Below are positions 52,931 through 64,000 of a stretch of DNA of 64,000 bases, in pieces. The number at the start of each line of letters is the position of its first letter. Positions within the stretch are counted from its first letter, which is position 1. The stretch comes from Melanocharis versteri (taxonomy: Eukaryota > Chordata > Aves > Passeriformes > Melanocharitidae), in NCBI GenBank assembly GCA_013397845.1, contig VZTG01007779.1:159685-223684 (forward strand), written 5' to 3'. The position numbers and the translations under genes are program-made. The notes below the pieces were generated by a model, which was not told where the DNA came from, searched no databases, and saw only the letters and a list, made by a program, of their open reading frames with translations.

Positions 52931-54702
52931 GGCATGATTTTTTCATCCACACTACAAAGATTTTTGGACAAAATTATTGGGGCCTGAGAAAATATTATTA
53001 TAAAATATGTACTCAAATTTGCTATATAAACCCGCCAAGTCAAAGTAACAAATCCTGAAGACATTTTGCACATCTCTAAAAATACCCTCAGCAAACAAAG
53101 ACTTTCATTGTCCAGAGACCACAGGTACATTTTTAGGTAGAAAGTAGTGATCCAACAGTTTTCTACTGAGTTTTACATCAAATAATTAATGCACAACACG
53201 TTTTGTGGTCTTTTCTGCAAAACTTGTAGCGTTTCAGCTTTGTATTCAGCAAAATAAATGTTCTTAAATACATGTTGGATCATTATCAATAAATAGCACA
53301 TTCTAAAGGTCAATATACAAAAGTTCAAGAAAGCACAAAGGAAAGTCAGCTTTAAACAATCAGAGAGCAGGAAGAGTCAGAAGGATACTGAAAATATTTC
53401 ATTAGAGTACAGCACCCTCTCAGGCACAGTCTTTCAGTAATAACACAGGTGTCATTCTGATGAATCCTTTGTTTCTTTCCAAGCTTATATGAGAAAGAGT
53501 TATCACAAAGGGACAGTTTTGCTTAGGAAAATAAGTGTGGAAAACCGCTAGTGCTGCAGGGCTTGCATTTTCAACAGTAATCAAAACCTTTCTACAAGCT
53601 GTCATTTCTTACAAACAGCTACACAGAAGAGGAACCAGGTACTCTTGCCCAACCTCTATTATACCGCACCAAAGCCCTTTGCAAATTAGTTCACTATCTA
53701 ATTTTTCAAAAATTTTCATAAAGTCCAATCTATTACTATTTCCATCTTCTCCATGAGCTCTGATTCAGGCTAATATTAGTTATTTTGCTATAATATTATA
53801 ACAAAAGAGAACAAAAACGCACTAAGAGTGTCTTCTCAGAACATCAAAACATTTGACTGCCTTAATTCCAAATGTTTATCTCAAGGTGAATGGCAAAACA
53901 TAATTCTATGTTCTCAAAAGCATGCTCAGCTGAAGCTTAAACTTTGCAGAACAATAGGACTCCTCACCCCTGGGTTATTGGAACAAACATTTCCATTAAA
54001 GGCTACGGGACCCACCAACAGCAGAGTCTTCCCAACAAAGCCAGATATTCCATATCAGAACACTTCCTCAGCTTTAGATAGAGGAGAAACAACACACATC
54101 AAAGCTTTGCTTGTTAAAACAGCCTTGAGAGTCAGGCAACAGTGACACAGAGATGACCAACAAAGACAAGACTGGTCACCCAAGAGGCCCTGAGGCAGCA
54201 CACGGTGAGGCTGGAGCCCATCCCTGCAGGTGATGCCCTGCAAATACGGGAACCGAGTGCTGCACTCATCTGCACATAACCTGAACAAGATGAAAACGTA
54301 TCAGCCATAAACCTCCTTACCTCGACCTCGCTGAGATGGATGAGAGGAGAGACGCTCTGAGAAGTCAGCAGCACTTGCCTTTTCCCCGGTGTCCAACAGG
54401 CCTAATCCTTCACCCACAGCCCAACTTTAGGTGCCAACTCCAAACTCCCATCTTCTTCTCTTTCAATAACTGAACTTCTGGTTCCAGAGCACCAAAACAA
54501 GCTGACAGCTTACCCGGAGGAACCAAAGTTGCCACTAAGGTGTTATTTTTCAGGATACTCTGTGCTGCTGAAGCAGAGAGGCCACCCAGCCCAGGCAGGC
54601 TCAAAGCAGCTCAGACTCTGCCACAACTCCTCCAAAACAGCAAACCCACCCCCTTGTTTCTGTTGCTTTATGGAAATCCCCTATTTCCCACCTGGATCTG
54701 AT

Positions 54703-54774
54703 AACAAAGTCAGCTGGATCCAATAGTAAACAAAGTCAGCTGGATCCAATGGCAAACAAAGTCAGCTGGATCCC
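54703..54774. repeat. 26 bp tandem repeat (about 3 copies)
   Basis: Units start at 54703, 54729 and 54755 with AACAAAGTCAGCTGGATCC, followed by a short CAAT(A/G)G(T/C)A linker in the first two. A partial unit (CTGGATCTGAT) precedes the first. The copies are nearly identical, so the array looks young. Confidence 0.96.
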
Positions 54775-54934
54775 ATCCTCAAGCTCCACCTAGTCTGCAA
54801 AGCAGATCAACAGCTACATTTCTGAACTCAGAGTAATGTGTTTATAGTGTTGGAGGGGTTTTATTATTAACTTCAAGTGCTTTCCCTCATAAACACCTTC
54901 CAAAAGGCTGGTGAATGATGTTCCCATGTTCATT

Positions 54935-54981
54935 ATATATACATAAATATATGTATATGTATATATGCGTGTGTGTGTGCA
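54935..54981. repeat. Compound (TA)n/(TG)n microsatellite
   Basis: Alternating TATATA, ATATGTATATGTATATAT and then GTGTGTGTGTG. It is an imperfect purine-pyrimidine alternating run, likely length-variable. Confidence 0.88.
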
Positions 54982-56842
54982 TAAAAGTTCAGGAAAAACA
55001 TTTAGGAAGAATCTTGGTTTTCATGCAAGACTTCCCTTGTTCCTTGCAAAGACAGTTTCATAAAAGTAATGCAAACCAAGAAGGATTAAAGTTCAAGGAA
55101 AGCAGTAGCTGAGCTCCACACAGATGATGTCAGGAACAAACTAATGAGACACTGGTCACTCCTATATCAAATAAATCTCAAGACTATGGATGTGACAGAT
55201 GTCCTAATGATATTTTACCATTCCTCATAAAGATTCTAGGCTATTCTAAGACAAAACAGGAGTAAGAAGCAAGACCTACCCTAAGGGTATGAAAATGATT
55301 TTCAAAGATTTTCCCTGCTAAATGTTAAGACCAAAGGTTTTGTTAGAGGTGGAGGAGCAGATTAAAGACTGAAAAGGCAAAAAGCATGCACAACACAGGA
55401 ATTAGAGGAAAGAACGTGCTCAGAAGGCATCTTTCTCTATGAGGTAGCAGGTGAAGGTCTAATAGCTTTGGAGGCATGCAAGGGTTTGCAAGGTAGAAGA
55501 GACAGAAAAACACAAATGGAAGGATAGAAAATATATGTAGAAAGTGGATGCTCCCGGGAAATGTATAAAAGAAAAATGTTCAAAGCTCCATGGTGACAGA
55601 GAGGGCCCAGCATTTCCCAGAAAAACAAAAAAGAGGAGGCACAGGGATGAGTAATGCCAGGCAGAAAACTTAATAGAGGTGGTTTTCTATTGGGAAACAA
55701 TGGGACAATTAGCTAAAGTTTTTCATAGTAAAAGCACAACTGCCACTAACTTCCCAAGTCTTTCTGTCTTTGGTGAAAGGCAACTATCCCTAGAAGTTTT
55801 TCCTCCATTTTAAATAACTGGAAGGCTGGATGCAGTGAATGACCATGAACTTTATCAGCCTCAGATCTTGGGGGTCTCATCCAACATGCAGCTGATCAAT
55901 ATAAATCAATGTTTGCTCTTTATTTTTTTTTTTAGAAAACATGCTCTCCATCAATACTTCCCCACGACAATCTCACCATCACTTACAGAGTTACATTTAA
56001 ATAAGTCTTGAAAAACAAAGGCACAATCTAGTGATTTATGTAAAATATAACACTGTGAAACTTTCCTTACATTCTTCCAGCAGGACTTTTTATAGATTGA
56101 AACTCATCTGAACTTTAAAATAGTATGCTTTTCAGAGATGGAGGAAAACATATAGATAGATGAGTGGGGGGAAGGGGGGGTCCTAAAATATGATTTACAT
56201 TTTTACAAGTCAAGAAACTGAGGGGAAAAAAAAAATATGATCTTACACATTTCCAGAGACGTAGCTTGGTGACAAAGCTGCTTTTTAGAACACAGAGACT
56301 TTTAAAATCTCGAACACATTCATTCCTCAATCTGTACTCAAAGCAAATGCACGAAGCTTTTGCATAAAAGAAGATGAACAATCAGCCAGCTATATGCTAT
56401 TCACTAATGATGCAAGAAGCTATTTCAGAGAGTGGGATCTTTAAAAGCAAACACTGTCATGGAAAGATGCATTTATTTAGAAGTCATTAGAATATTTGTC
56501 TCATCTATTCTTCCATTTCCTCACCTGAGCTCAGTCTGTTCAAGAGCAACACAGTCAAGCTGTTTAATAATGGAAAATTCAAAACCTTTGCGATAAATAC
56601 GTCCCTAGGCTATTTGTTTTCCAATGCAATTTTCACAATATTAATCAAAGCAGCAGAAAACAAAAAGATTCAGATTTATCTGAGCAAATCTAATAATTTT
56701 AACTTACATTAATTGTTTTCTCACTTGTGCGAGCTATTTATTTTTTAGTCAATCAGAACCGTACACAAGGATTTCTTTAAGAGAAGCAGTAGAAGCTATT
56801 TCGTGCCAAAATGGGTTGGAAGTTTTTTAATATCTTTCTGGA

Positions 56843-57747
56843 TGTGGTGGGCTGACACCAGGTGCCCAGGGAAGCTGGTCTATCATTCCCCTTTCAGTTG
56901 GAAAACAGAGAGAAAATATATCAGAAGGCTGATAGGTCAATTTAAGAATAGGAAGAGGTCAGTCACCAGCAAAATAGTCTTGACTTGGGGAAATGGCTTT
57001 ATTACCCACCGAAGTTCTTTTTCTCAGGCTCAACTTCACTCACAATTTTCTCTCCCTCCTCCCCAGCAGCAGCACAGGGGGAGAGGGGCTGGGGGCTGTG
57101 GTCAGTTCCTCACACGTTGTGTCTGCCACTCCTTCCTCCTCGGGGAGGGCTCCTCACACCCTTCCTCTGCCCCAGCGTGGGGTCCCTCCCACGGGAGACA
57201 TTCTCCACAAACTTCAACACGTTCCCCTGGGCTGCAGCTGCTCATGAGCTGCTCCAGTGCGGAACCCCATGGACCCACGAGCTCTGCCAGCAAACCTGCT
57301 CCTCTCTCCACGGGGCCTGCTCCAGGGTGGACTTCCTACAGGGTCACAGTCTTCATCCAGGCATCCGCCTGCTCCACTGTGAGATCCTCCGTGGGCTGCA
57401 GGTGGATCCCTGCATCCCCGTGATCTGCAGGGGAATCTCAGCTCTGGCGCCTGGAGCACCCACTGCCCCTCCTTCTCCACTGACCTGGGTGTCTGCAGAA
57501 CCGTTTCTTCCCTTCTCACCCCTCTCTCCAACCACAGGTTGTTGTGCAGGTTTTCTTCCTCCTCCTTCCTGAATCCCAGAGGCTCTTCCACCATCCCTGA
57601 GGGGCTTGGCCTTGGCCAGCGGTGGGTGTCTCTTGAAATCACCTGGCATTGGTTCTGTTGGACACGGAGGCAGCTGCTGGCAGCTTCTCACAGAAGCCAC
57701 CCCTGCAGACCCCCACCACCAAAACCTGGTCATGCAAACCCAATACA
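56843..57747 (-). mobile_element. Solo LTR of avian ERV, about 905 bp
   Basis: The plus strand starts TGTGGTGGGCTGACA and ends GCAAACCCAATACA, the reverse complement of a TG...CA-bounded LTR. Family blocks include CCAGGTGCCCA, GGGAGAGAAAATATA-like sequence, GACTTGGGGAAAT, GGCTCAACTTCACTC, TCACACGTTGTGTCTGCC and several CCACGGG-containing decamers. Further blocks are GGCGCCTGGAGCACC, GGCCTTGGCCAGCGG and CAGCTTCTCACAGAAGCC. A TTTATT at 56998-57003 gives AATAAA on the minus strand. Compared with the fragment at 3645-3829, the TATA-like block near 57565-57575 is altered or deleted. Flanks CTGGA (left) and CTGAA (right) could be a decayed 5 bp target duplication. The 206- and 195-codon plus frames at 56803-57423 and 56985-57572 run antisense through this GC-rich LTR and are not genes. 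Confidence 0.92.
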
Positions 57748-58852
57748 CTGAATTAGGAAGGGTAAGGGAAGGGGAGAAGAGTTTTTTTTAATAAGAAGTC
57801 CTGCAGTCTATTTGGCAGTCAGCACTTGGTTGAAGCAAACAGTGGCAAATACCAATCTAGCTGTGCAGAAAGTCATGTTGGTCTCATTCAGTCAAAATCA
57901 TGACAAATGTCCATAAAAAGTGTAAAAAAAGCTTAGACTAAGGGATGCTCGACTTGGCAGCACTGAGATAAATGCATGCACACCATTTAGCCACCTTGGA
58001 AGTCTTGCTTTATTACTCCTCTGCTGTTTGGCTGTCTTTTTCTGATCCTTCTCCAGCATAGATCCTAAGTTCATTTTGAATAAGGTTATGTAGAAACCTC
58101 CTTTGTCATTCCTGATGACTGATATAGATGACTTTTTCTTTACTGAAGAAAACAGATCTAAGTACTCTTAACATTTGCATTGTTAGACCTGCTTTTTTTA
58201 CCTCAGGTGGAGGCAGTTATTCCCTTCAGCAAGTTCTTATTAGTTTTAAAACTATCTTGAATATGACAAAGACTCTCATTCTCAGTGAAAGCGACTGAGC
58301 TTCAAAATGATTCTGGTAGCTCATTGGCGAGAATGAAGCTCTGGGTTTTCTAGACAGGAGTCGGAACAAAATGCTCCTAAACTATCCAAAGGGAAGGAGT
58401 GTTGTAAAATCAGAATGTGTTTGGGGTTTTTTTAACCTCTTTGCCATTGGATACAATTTTAATGGGTCTAATGATGTGCTGTAAGGGCACTATTACTGTA
58501 GCTGTCAGGATATTTTACACCATTTTGCTCCATAATTAGCAATTTTCCCTTTTGCTGGTCAAAGTCCTCCTTTTCCAGCTGGACGTTGCCCTGATACCAG
58601 GCTCTGTGTGTTTGTGTGTGTGTGCAAACGTGATCACAGCAGCTGACAGAACAGCAGCACCCAGCCAAGCGGAAAATACAATTTTCAGAAGATAAAAACA
58701 TGCATTCCCAGAGACAACAATCTGTCTAAATAAGTCATCTGTTAAATGTAGTTAGCCAGTAATTGAGCAGTGAAAATGATCAAGATTTCTAGTTTCTCTC
58801 AGGTGAAGTTTTTCTATGTTCTTTTTTATAATTAAAAATAGATTTTATAAAA
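57748..58852. other. Single-copy non-coding DNA, no gene seen
   Basis: AT-rich sequence with a short GT-rich microsatellite (58604-58624). Nothing else is recognised. Confidence 0.55.
58604..58624. repeat. Short (TG)n microsatellite
   Basis: TGTGTGTTTGTGTGTGTGTG: ten TG-type dinucleotides with one interruption. Confidence 0.8.
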
Positions 58853-58958
58853 TCATAGAATCATTAAGGTTGGACAAGACCTCAAAGATCATCAAGTCCA
58901 ACCTTTGACCAAATACCACCGTAACAACTCAGGGCTGTCATATCCACCTGCCTCTTAA
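58853..58958 (-). mobile_element. CR1 LINE 3'-end fragment
   Basis: The plus strand begins TCATAGAATCATTAAGGTTG, then GACCTCAAAGATCATCAAGT, CCAACCTTTGACCAAATACC. This is the reverse complement of a CR1 3' end with its terminal octamer-like AGAATCAT. The match weakens past about 58935, so only about 100 bases remain. Confidence 0.92.
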
Positions 58959-61900
58959 GCAGTTATCACTTTGGATAAAAAATTGTATTTTGTAGAATCT
59001 GAACTTTAGAAATGTATGAAACATGGAGGACATCCTCACTTTTGAAAGAAGGAGGAAAACACAGGGATTTTGGCAGCTTCTGTAGTTCTTTCCAGCACAT
59101 GGATATGCACACTGGTATATGTTGGCATGAAGAAAGCCACCAAAGTCCCAGTGGACAACTGGAATGGAAGTTACTAAATCTAAGAAAGAGATACTAAACT
59201 TCTTGCTGACATCATAAATTAAGATTAAGCATCCTTGTCCTCCCTCTCAGTTGTGTGTCATATCCAGTTCCCACATTCTGAAAACTCTAATGAATTTTCC
59301 TGGTAACAGTACAACTCACATTTTTCTTCTGAGAGAATTCCCACTGCATTCTGCGTTTCCTGTCCGTTGTGAGGCAACATTCATGCTTTTTAAAATTCCA
59401 GTCTTTTTCTTCTGTCGCCAAGTACTGGGCATCTCCTTTCCCACCCTCTGACATAATAGGTGTGGCATTTATTTTTTCCCAAGAGGCAGCCTTAGCTTCT
59501 CCAGTTTTCTTTCAAGAAGAGTAACACACCAAGCCCTGCCCCATAGCCCCTGCCAAATGTGCTGGAGGGCACCCTTCAGCTTAATGCCATGGCCTCTGTG
59601 ATGGCAGCAGGTTTGAATATGTGGAGTGCAAATATTATTTACAGGGAACAAGGATTTTCACGTTTTTCCCTCTTTAGACAGAGAGCAATGAGATACAAAC
59701 CTTTCATTAGGCAAAAATGATCATGTTTTCCCAAGCAGCAATCTTCATTCTCGCTTAATAATCAGCCTTTAAGTGGACTAGGAGTGTTTTAATTAAAGGA
59801 TGCAAACAAATGGTCTGATTTTGAGGGATGCTGAGCACCTGGTATTGCAAACTGCAGATGGTCTGCCCCTGCCCCCCCGACCTGCTCCTCTGACCCTCAT
59901 TAAGGGCACACAACAGCACATGATGGCTGTGCAAGGCAGCCACCTCTGCAGACATCATAATGTAAATAATAACTTCGTAACCCCTGTCATCGAACTGAAG
60001 CTAAGCTGGCATCTGCACGGCATAGTTCATCCCAAATATATCGGTATTTATGGTAAGGTAGAAATCACAAGAACTCAGAGGGATCAGTCCCCAGGTCATC
60101 CTGGGACTCAGCAAGAGCTCCTAAAGATGGCTCGGATGCCAAATGCTGTTCAGCCAGCTCCTTCTCATCTTTCCAGTCCATGAAGCCACTGAGACCCCTC
60201 ACACTGCTCTGAGGGGGTTTCATCCTAGAGCTGAGACTGCCCCAAATCCCTGTGTCACACTGATTCAGTCTCCCTTCGCCCCACGTGAGCTAGTCAGGAT
60301 ATGTACAACAGACAGATATGCTCAAAAAGGAAAGCAAAAGAGTAGAGGGATTTAAAAGTGGGAGGAAATGGCCAGCTAGATCTCTTCTAAGAGCACAGCA
60401 GTAAAAAAGTAAAAAAGGATGTGCATCCCCTGCAGTGCTGAGTTATTGCCCTAATAAATGCCACCGCCAAGGAGGAGCTTCTTGCACAAGACAGTGTGGC
60501 CCCAGAGACCAAACAGCAACTTTTATACTTGCCTTTCTTAAACCCAGGGGGAGGAAATTTTTCTGATAGCAGTATCTGCCACATTAATTTCTTACATCAG
60601 TTCAAGCTGTTTTATCTTCTGCTTGGTGTCTTTGGTTATATCCACACAAATGTGTTCAGGGCCTTTTCTCCACTCCTCAGAAAGCAAACGCATCCGGGGG
60701 GGATCTGATGGAGGGCATGGTGGTGTCACAACTCTAGAAACCTCACCAAAACTTAGCTTTGTCCATCTGTCACAGCCGACATGCAGCAGTGGGATAACAC
60801 AATAGAGGTAAGGAGGAAGTACATGTGGGAAAACACTCCAGCATCCCAATCTGATTAACTTCCAGACCTGCAGTCACAACCCAGGCAGAGAGGAAAGGTG
60901 CTGTCTGCAAACCTCAGCAACCTAATCCATGTAAGTGAACAGGAAAGGATAAAGAAGCAGGAAACAACTAGAGCTTCCTAACATTCCTGGGAAGAAACAT
61001 CCCAGAAAGGAAAAGAGCCTGCAAAGGGATGCCATACAGGAAACACGAATTATCCACCTGATTTATTGTGCCGGGGGGATTTAAATGTGATGGCAAACCC
61101 CAAAAGTTTCAGATGTATCAAGTCTACAGTGTCAAGAAGGGAGGAGAGTTTACAAATAATGGTGGCTTACAAACAAGCTCCAGTCCTTCTTTCACTCCAT
61201 ACCCGTGTGAGGCAGAGTTTGAGAAACAGAAAGAGGAAAGCAGCCTGTACTTCATGGCTGGACACTGGAATTTCAAACATTGTGTTAAACTGAGGGTTCC
61301 CTGCCCCGCTCTTCTCCAACACCAGCATTACACACCAGCTCAGAGACCAGCCACCATATAATTTTTTAATTTTCTTTTTGTTTACCATTCAAACAATCCA
61401 CTATTACCATTTCAGTGTCGTAGTGTCTTAGAGCCTGAGTCCGGCATCAAGACTTTAATGCAGCAGGTGTTGTGCAAACTCAGGGCAAAAAGACTCTCTC
61501 AAAAAACTTGAGATTTAAGTACATAAGAAGTGTGGGCATTCTTTCTCAAATAAACCCTGCAGGCAGCTGTTTCCAGTTCAATTGCCTATTTCTGTTTTGT
61601 TGGGTTTTTTTTCTTTTTAATTTAATGTGTGGGAGTAAATAACTTTACCTAAGCTAATGCAAATATCACTTAAGCTGAGTAAAACCACTGCTTGACTTTC
61701 AGTTTGACACACACTTTTTTGAAACAGAAGTTTAAAACAATCAAGAAATACTCTTCCATAAGCCCAATGGCTACGTGTGCTGTAGAATGCCTTGCTGGAG
61801 TGACAGAGCGGATACCAAATGCATAAATGTGTTCAAAAAACACCCGTAGACAGTCTTAAAAAAAAGACCCCTCAAGGTGGTTCGATACAAAGGCACAGGT

Positions 61901-63117
61901 AGTGTTTCAAACCTGCAGAGCCTAAGCTTCAGCCAGATGAGAGGGTGTTCCAGGACAAGGATCTCCCTGTATTTGCCCAGGTCTTGCACTCTTTTCTTGA
62001 GTACCCACTGCCAGCCCTCCTCAGAGAGAAAACAACAGACTCAGAAAGAATTTCTGCCTGCCCCAGCACGACCATTCCTGTGTAAAAGACAACAATAAAA
62101 AAAATTGGCTCAGAAAAATAAGCTTTAAATTGCTACCTGACATGATCAAAACAGAAAAGCCCCTTGCTACCATCAAATCTATTTCTGTGAGGCACAGCAG
62201 CTGAACAAGATGTCACTGCACTGAGTAGGGCACAATCTGAGGATGAGCCACAGTTTGAAACCAAAACAGCACACAAAATAACAACGAGCAAACTCTTAGC
62301 AAGCACCACAGGAAGCAAGAGGTCCTAAGGAGATATTTGAAGGAGATGGAGAGACTACTTGCTCTCACTGTGACATCCAATGCCCTTGCACACTGTTTTG
62401 TGAATTACTAGAGAGTTTCTGCCACCATCAATGTCACTCAGGCAGTTCTCCCTAGGAGAAAATATATTTTAAAGGTTTACAGACACAGCAGAAAAATAAT
62501 ATAGTAAATTGTCAGTTCTAGAAAGGCACTTTCACGTTCCTGCTGGACTGAATGTAATGGCATCAATCTAACACCAGATGCAGACTACAGTGCAAACAGA
62601 GATTAATCATAAACAGTTGACTCTTACTGGTCAGGAGCAATGGAGAGAGCAGGAAAGTTTTGCTATTATTTCTGCCAATTCTAAGGTCACTTGTGCTACA
62701 ATACATTAATTCAAACAGTAGCAGGTGATACATGCAGCTGAGGGAGGAGATTGTATTCACTAGTGCCAAAACCTGCAAAAGGAAAAATGGTGCTCAGCTC
62801 GTATAAAACCAGAACTTAAAAAGCCTGCAGAAGATATGTCCTAAGCAGCCACTTCAGCACCTGGCAGGCACCAAATGACCCAGGGAAACTGCATCTAATT
62901 AGAGTGATGAAGCTAAAATGTGGCTGTGGGATGCAGGTAGTTGTTAGAACTTCTATCTTCAAAGGCTTTGCTTTGCTTTTCTTAATTAACAACAATAGAA
63001 ATTACTTTCTAGTACTTTCAACTCTTTTAAGCTTTTGTGGAATAAATATTTGCAATGGGATGTAGGGGCTGGTTTCACTGAAACACATTTTGGGCTTCCT
63101 TCAGAAAGGAAAGCTCA
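58959..63117. other. Non-coding DNA, no gene seen
   Basis: Mixed AT-rich sequence with no recognised transposon. It contains a stop-bounded plus frame of 99 codons (61062-61361) with no ATG at its start, mentioned under findings. Nothing else is supportable. Confidence 0.5.
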
Positions 63118-63126
63118 TATAAATAG
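63118..63126 (+). promoter_or_regulatory. TATA box candidate
   Basis: TATAAATAG is an excellent match to the vertebrate TATA consensus. It lies about 85 bases upstream of a GAG/GTAAGA donor word (63202) and about 95 bases upstream of CACCATGG (63210-63217). It is also about 220 bases before the CpG-rich zone begins. A start site around 63148-63150 is inferred from the usual 25-32 base spacing. The motif alone is weak evidence. The clustering is what makes it worth listing. Confidence 0.35.
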
Positions 63127-63339
63127 AGGTCCAAGCAACAACAAACATCGTGAACTAAAGGAAAGGGCACTGAGTAGCACCGTGGATTACTGGGCACCGA
63201 GGTAAGATGTGCACCATGGAAGGGAACTGCAAACAGCACGCAAAGAGGAGCTCAAAGCACTGCCCGCAAACAGGTTGTCTGTGCGGCACTCAGCCTTCTC
63301 AGATGACGGGCTGGAAACAACCACTGAGAGGTGTTGAGT

Positions 63340-64000
63340 CTGAGTCCCGGCGCAGAGTGCCGAGAAGAGGGAGGGAGAAGGCACCGAGTAGGTGCGCGAG
63401 TGTTGGTGGGTGCTGAATCCCCTGGGCTCAGCCCAGGGACAGCAGGTCACAACTCCCAGGCACGTCTGAGCTCCTCGGCAAGGCATCACCCACTTCAGGG
63501 TCTGCTGGTCCAAATATACGGCTCTGACAGCTGCGCTGTTCCTCTGCTGAAGAACTGAGCACAAGCTTGTCCACCTCTGCACCGCTTTACACGCACCCTG
63601 GCAGCCCTTCCTCACAGCCCGGCCGTAACATTTCGGAGGAGGTTAACAGCCTCACCCACGAGCACGCACTTGTGAAGATCCCAAATCCCACACAAGCCGG
63701 GTGCTCGAAACAGACCTTCCCCCTCATCCCCGCTCCAGGCGGCAGCCTTTCCGCCCAATTTAGGATACACCAGGGTCCCCCCACCCCACCCCGGAGAACT
63801 CGCGCGGCCCCTCCCAGCCCCGGGACCGCGGAGGCGGCACAAGCGCAGGGTCCGCGGTCAGCATCGCGCGGGGGCTGCAGGTGCGCGCATCCCGGGAGCC
63901 GCGGGCGGAGCGCTCCGGGCATCCATCCTGCCGGGCATCCTGCCGGGCATCCTGCAGGGCATCCTGCAGGGCATCTCCCGGGCATCTCCCGAGCATCCTG
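63340..64000. promoter_or_regulatory. CpG island, running off the window
   Basis: CpG dinucleotides are scarce over most of the window but frequent here, and very dense from about 63790 to 63930 (CTCGCGCGGCCCC, GACCGCGGAGGCGG, CATCGCGCGGGGG, GTGCGCGCATCCCGGG). No recognised LTR accounts for it. In birds such islands usually mark the promoter and first exon of a gene. Its right boundary and the direction of transcription cannot be seen. A CTGCAG/GTGCGC donor-like word on the plus strand near 63880 is compatible with a first exon but not decisive. Confidence 0.7.
63918..64000. repeat. 12 bp GC-rich tandem array
   Basis: Repeats of GGGCATCCTGCC, changing to GGGCATCCTGCA and then to an 11 bp GGGCATCTCCC form, run to the last base. 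At least six to seven units are visible. The 12-mers preserve reading frame for four units (CPAG repeated on the minus strand), but later 11-mers break it. The array continues past the window edge or ends there. Confidence 0.93.

Larger units (their letters stand above)
52931..56842. other. Single-copy non-coding DNA, no gene seen
   Basis: No recognisable exon or transposon. It holds the 26 bp tandem repeat at 54703-54774 and a mixed TA/TG microsatellite at 54935-54981. A CGAG/GTAAGG donor-like word on the minus strand near 54316-54325 has no convincing partner acceptor. Confidence 0.55.

Noticed and set aside
55564..55571. TATAAAAG word
   Set aside because: An 8-mer of this kind is expected by chance about twice in 64 kb on both strands. 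No CpG, initiator or exon context accompanies it.
56803..57572. Longest open frames in the window (206 and 195 codons, plus strand)
   Set aside because: They run antisense through a GC-rich retroviral LTR, overlap in different frames, and have no domain. They arise from stop-codon scarcity in GC-rich DNA.
60626..60636. TCTTTGGTTAT resembling the start of miR-9
   Set aside because: Only the first 11 bases match. The rest of the mature sequence and the complementary arm of the hairpin are absent.
62854..62873. TTCAGCACC word suggesting an RE1/NRSF site (another half at 1260)
   Set aside because: Only the left half matches. The right half has several mismatches and altered spacing.
1..64000. 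CRISPR arrays, bacterial operons, tRNA or rRNA genes
   Set aside because: Looked for and not seen. The repeats present are eukaryotic tandem repeats and avian retroelements.

Overview
The window reads as nuclear DNA of a bird, most likely a songbird or close relative. The evidence is the repeats: four truncated CR1 LINE copies, one ending in the CR1-type 3' octamer, and four pieces of two avian endogenous-retrovirus LTR families that I recognise from memory as common in songbirds. There is no bacterial or organellar organisation. Gene-like open frames are short, overlap in all six frames, mostly lack conserved composition, and many have no ATG. I find no protein-coding exon, tRNA, rRNA or known small RNA that I can support. 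I read it as a long intron or intergenic stretch that reaches a CpG-rich promoter zone at its right edge.

Layout. 1-12.7 kb is AT-rich single-copy DNA with an LTR fragment (about 3645-3829, minus), a CAAA microsatellite (about 4.83 kb) and a CR1 fragment (about 7524-7754, minus). 12.76-13.14 kb is a 5'-intact, 3'-truncated LTR on the plus strand. 18.34-18.77 kb is a 39-40 bp minisatellite broken by a 10-N assembly gap. It has an outlying unit at 18.85 kb and a ~65 bp direct duplication reaching 19.74 kb. 22.27-22.76 kb is the longest CR1 copy (plus) and 33.51-33.68 kb another (minus). 39.48-39.61 kb is a two-copy tandem duplication with one undetermined base. 52.35-52.93 kb and 56.84-57.75 kb are near full-length solo LTRs (minus). 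54.70-54.77 kb is a three-copy 26 bp repeat. 58.85-58.96 kb is a CR1 3' end (minus).

The right edge differs from the rest. A TATA box (63118), a possible splice donor (63202), a strong Kozak ATG (63213), a CpG island (about 63.34-64.0 kb) and a 12 bp tandem array (63918 to the end) lie within 0.9 kb and suggest the 5' end of a transcription unit. Whether its first exon lies here or beyond the window cannot be settled from sequence alone.

The most unusual structures are the gap-interrupted minisatellite, whose units carry a regularly spaced GGAATGG word, and the promoter-like right edge. Several AT-rich stretches have the look of conserved non-coding regulatory elements, but conservation cannot be tested here and these are reported as low-confidence leads.
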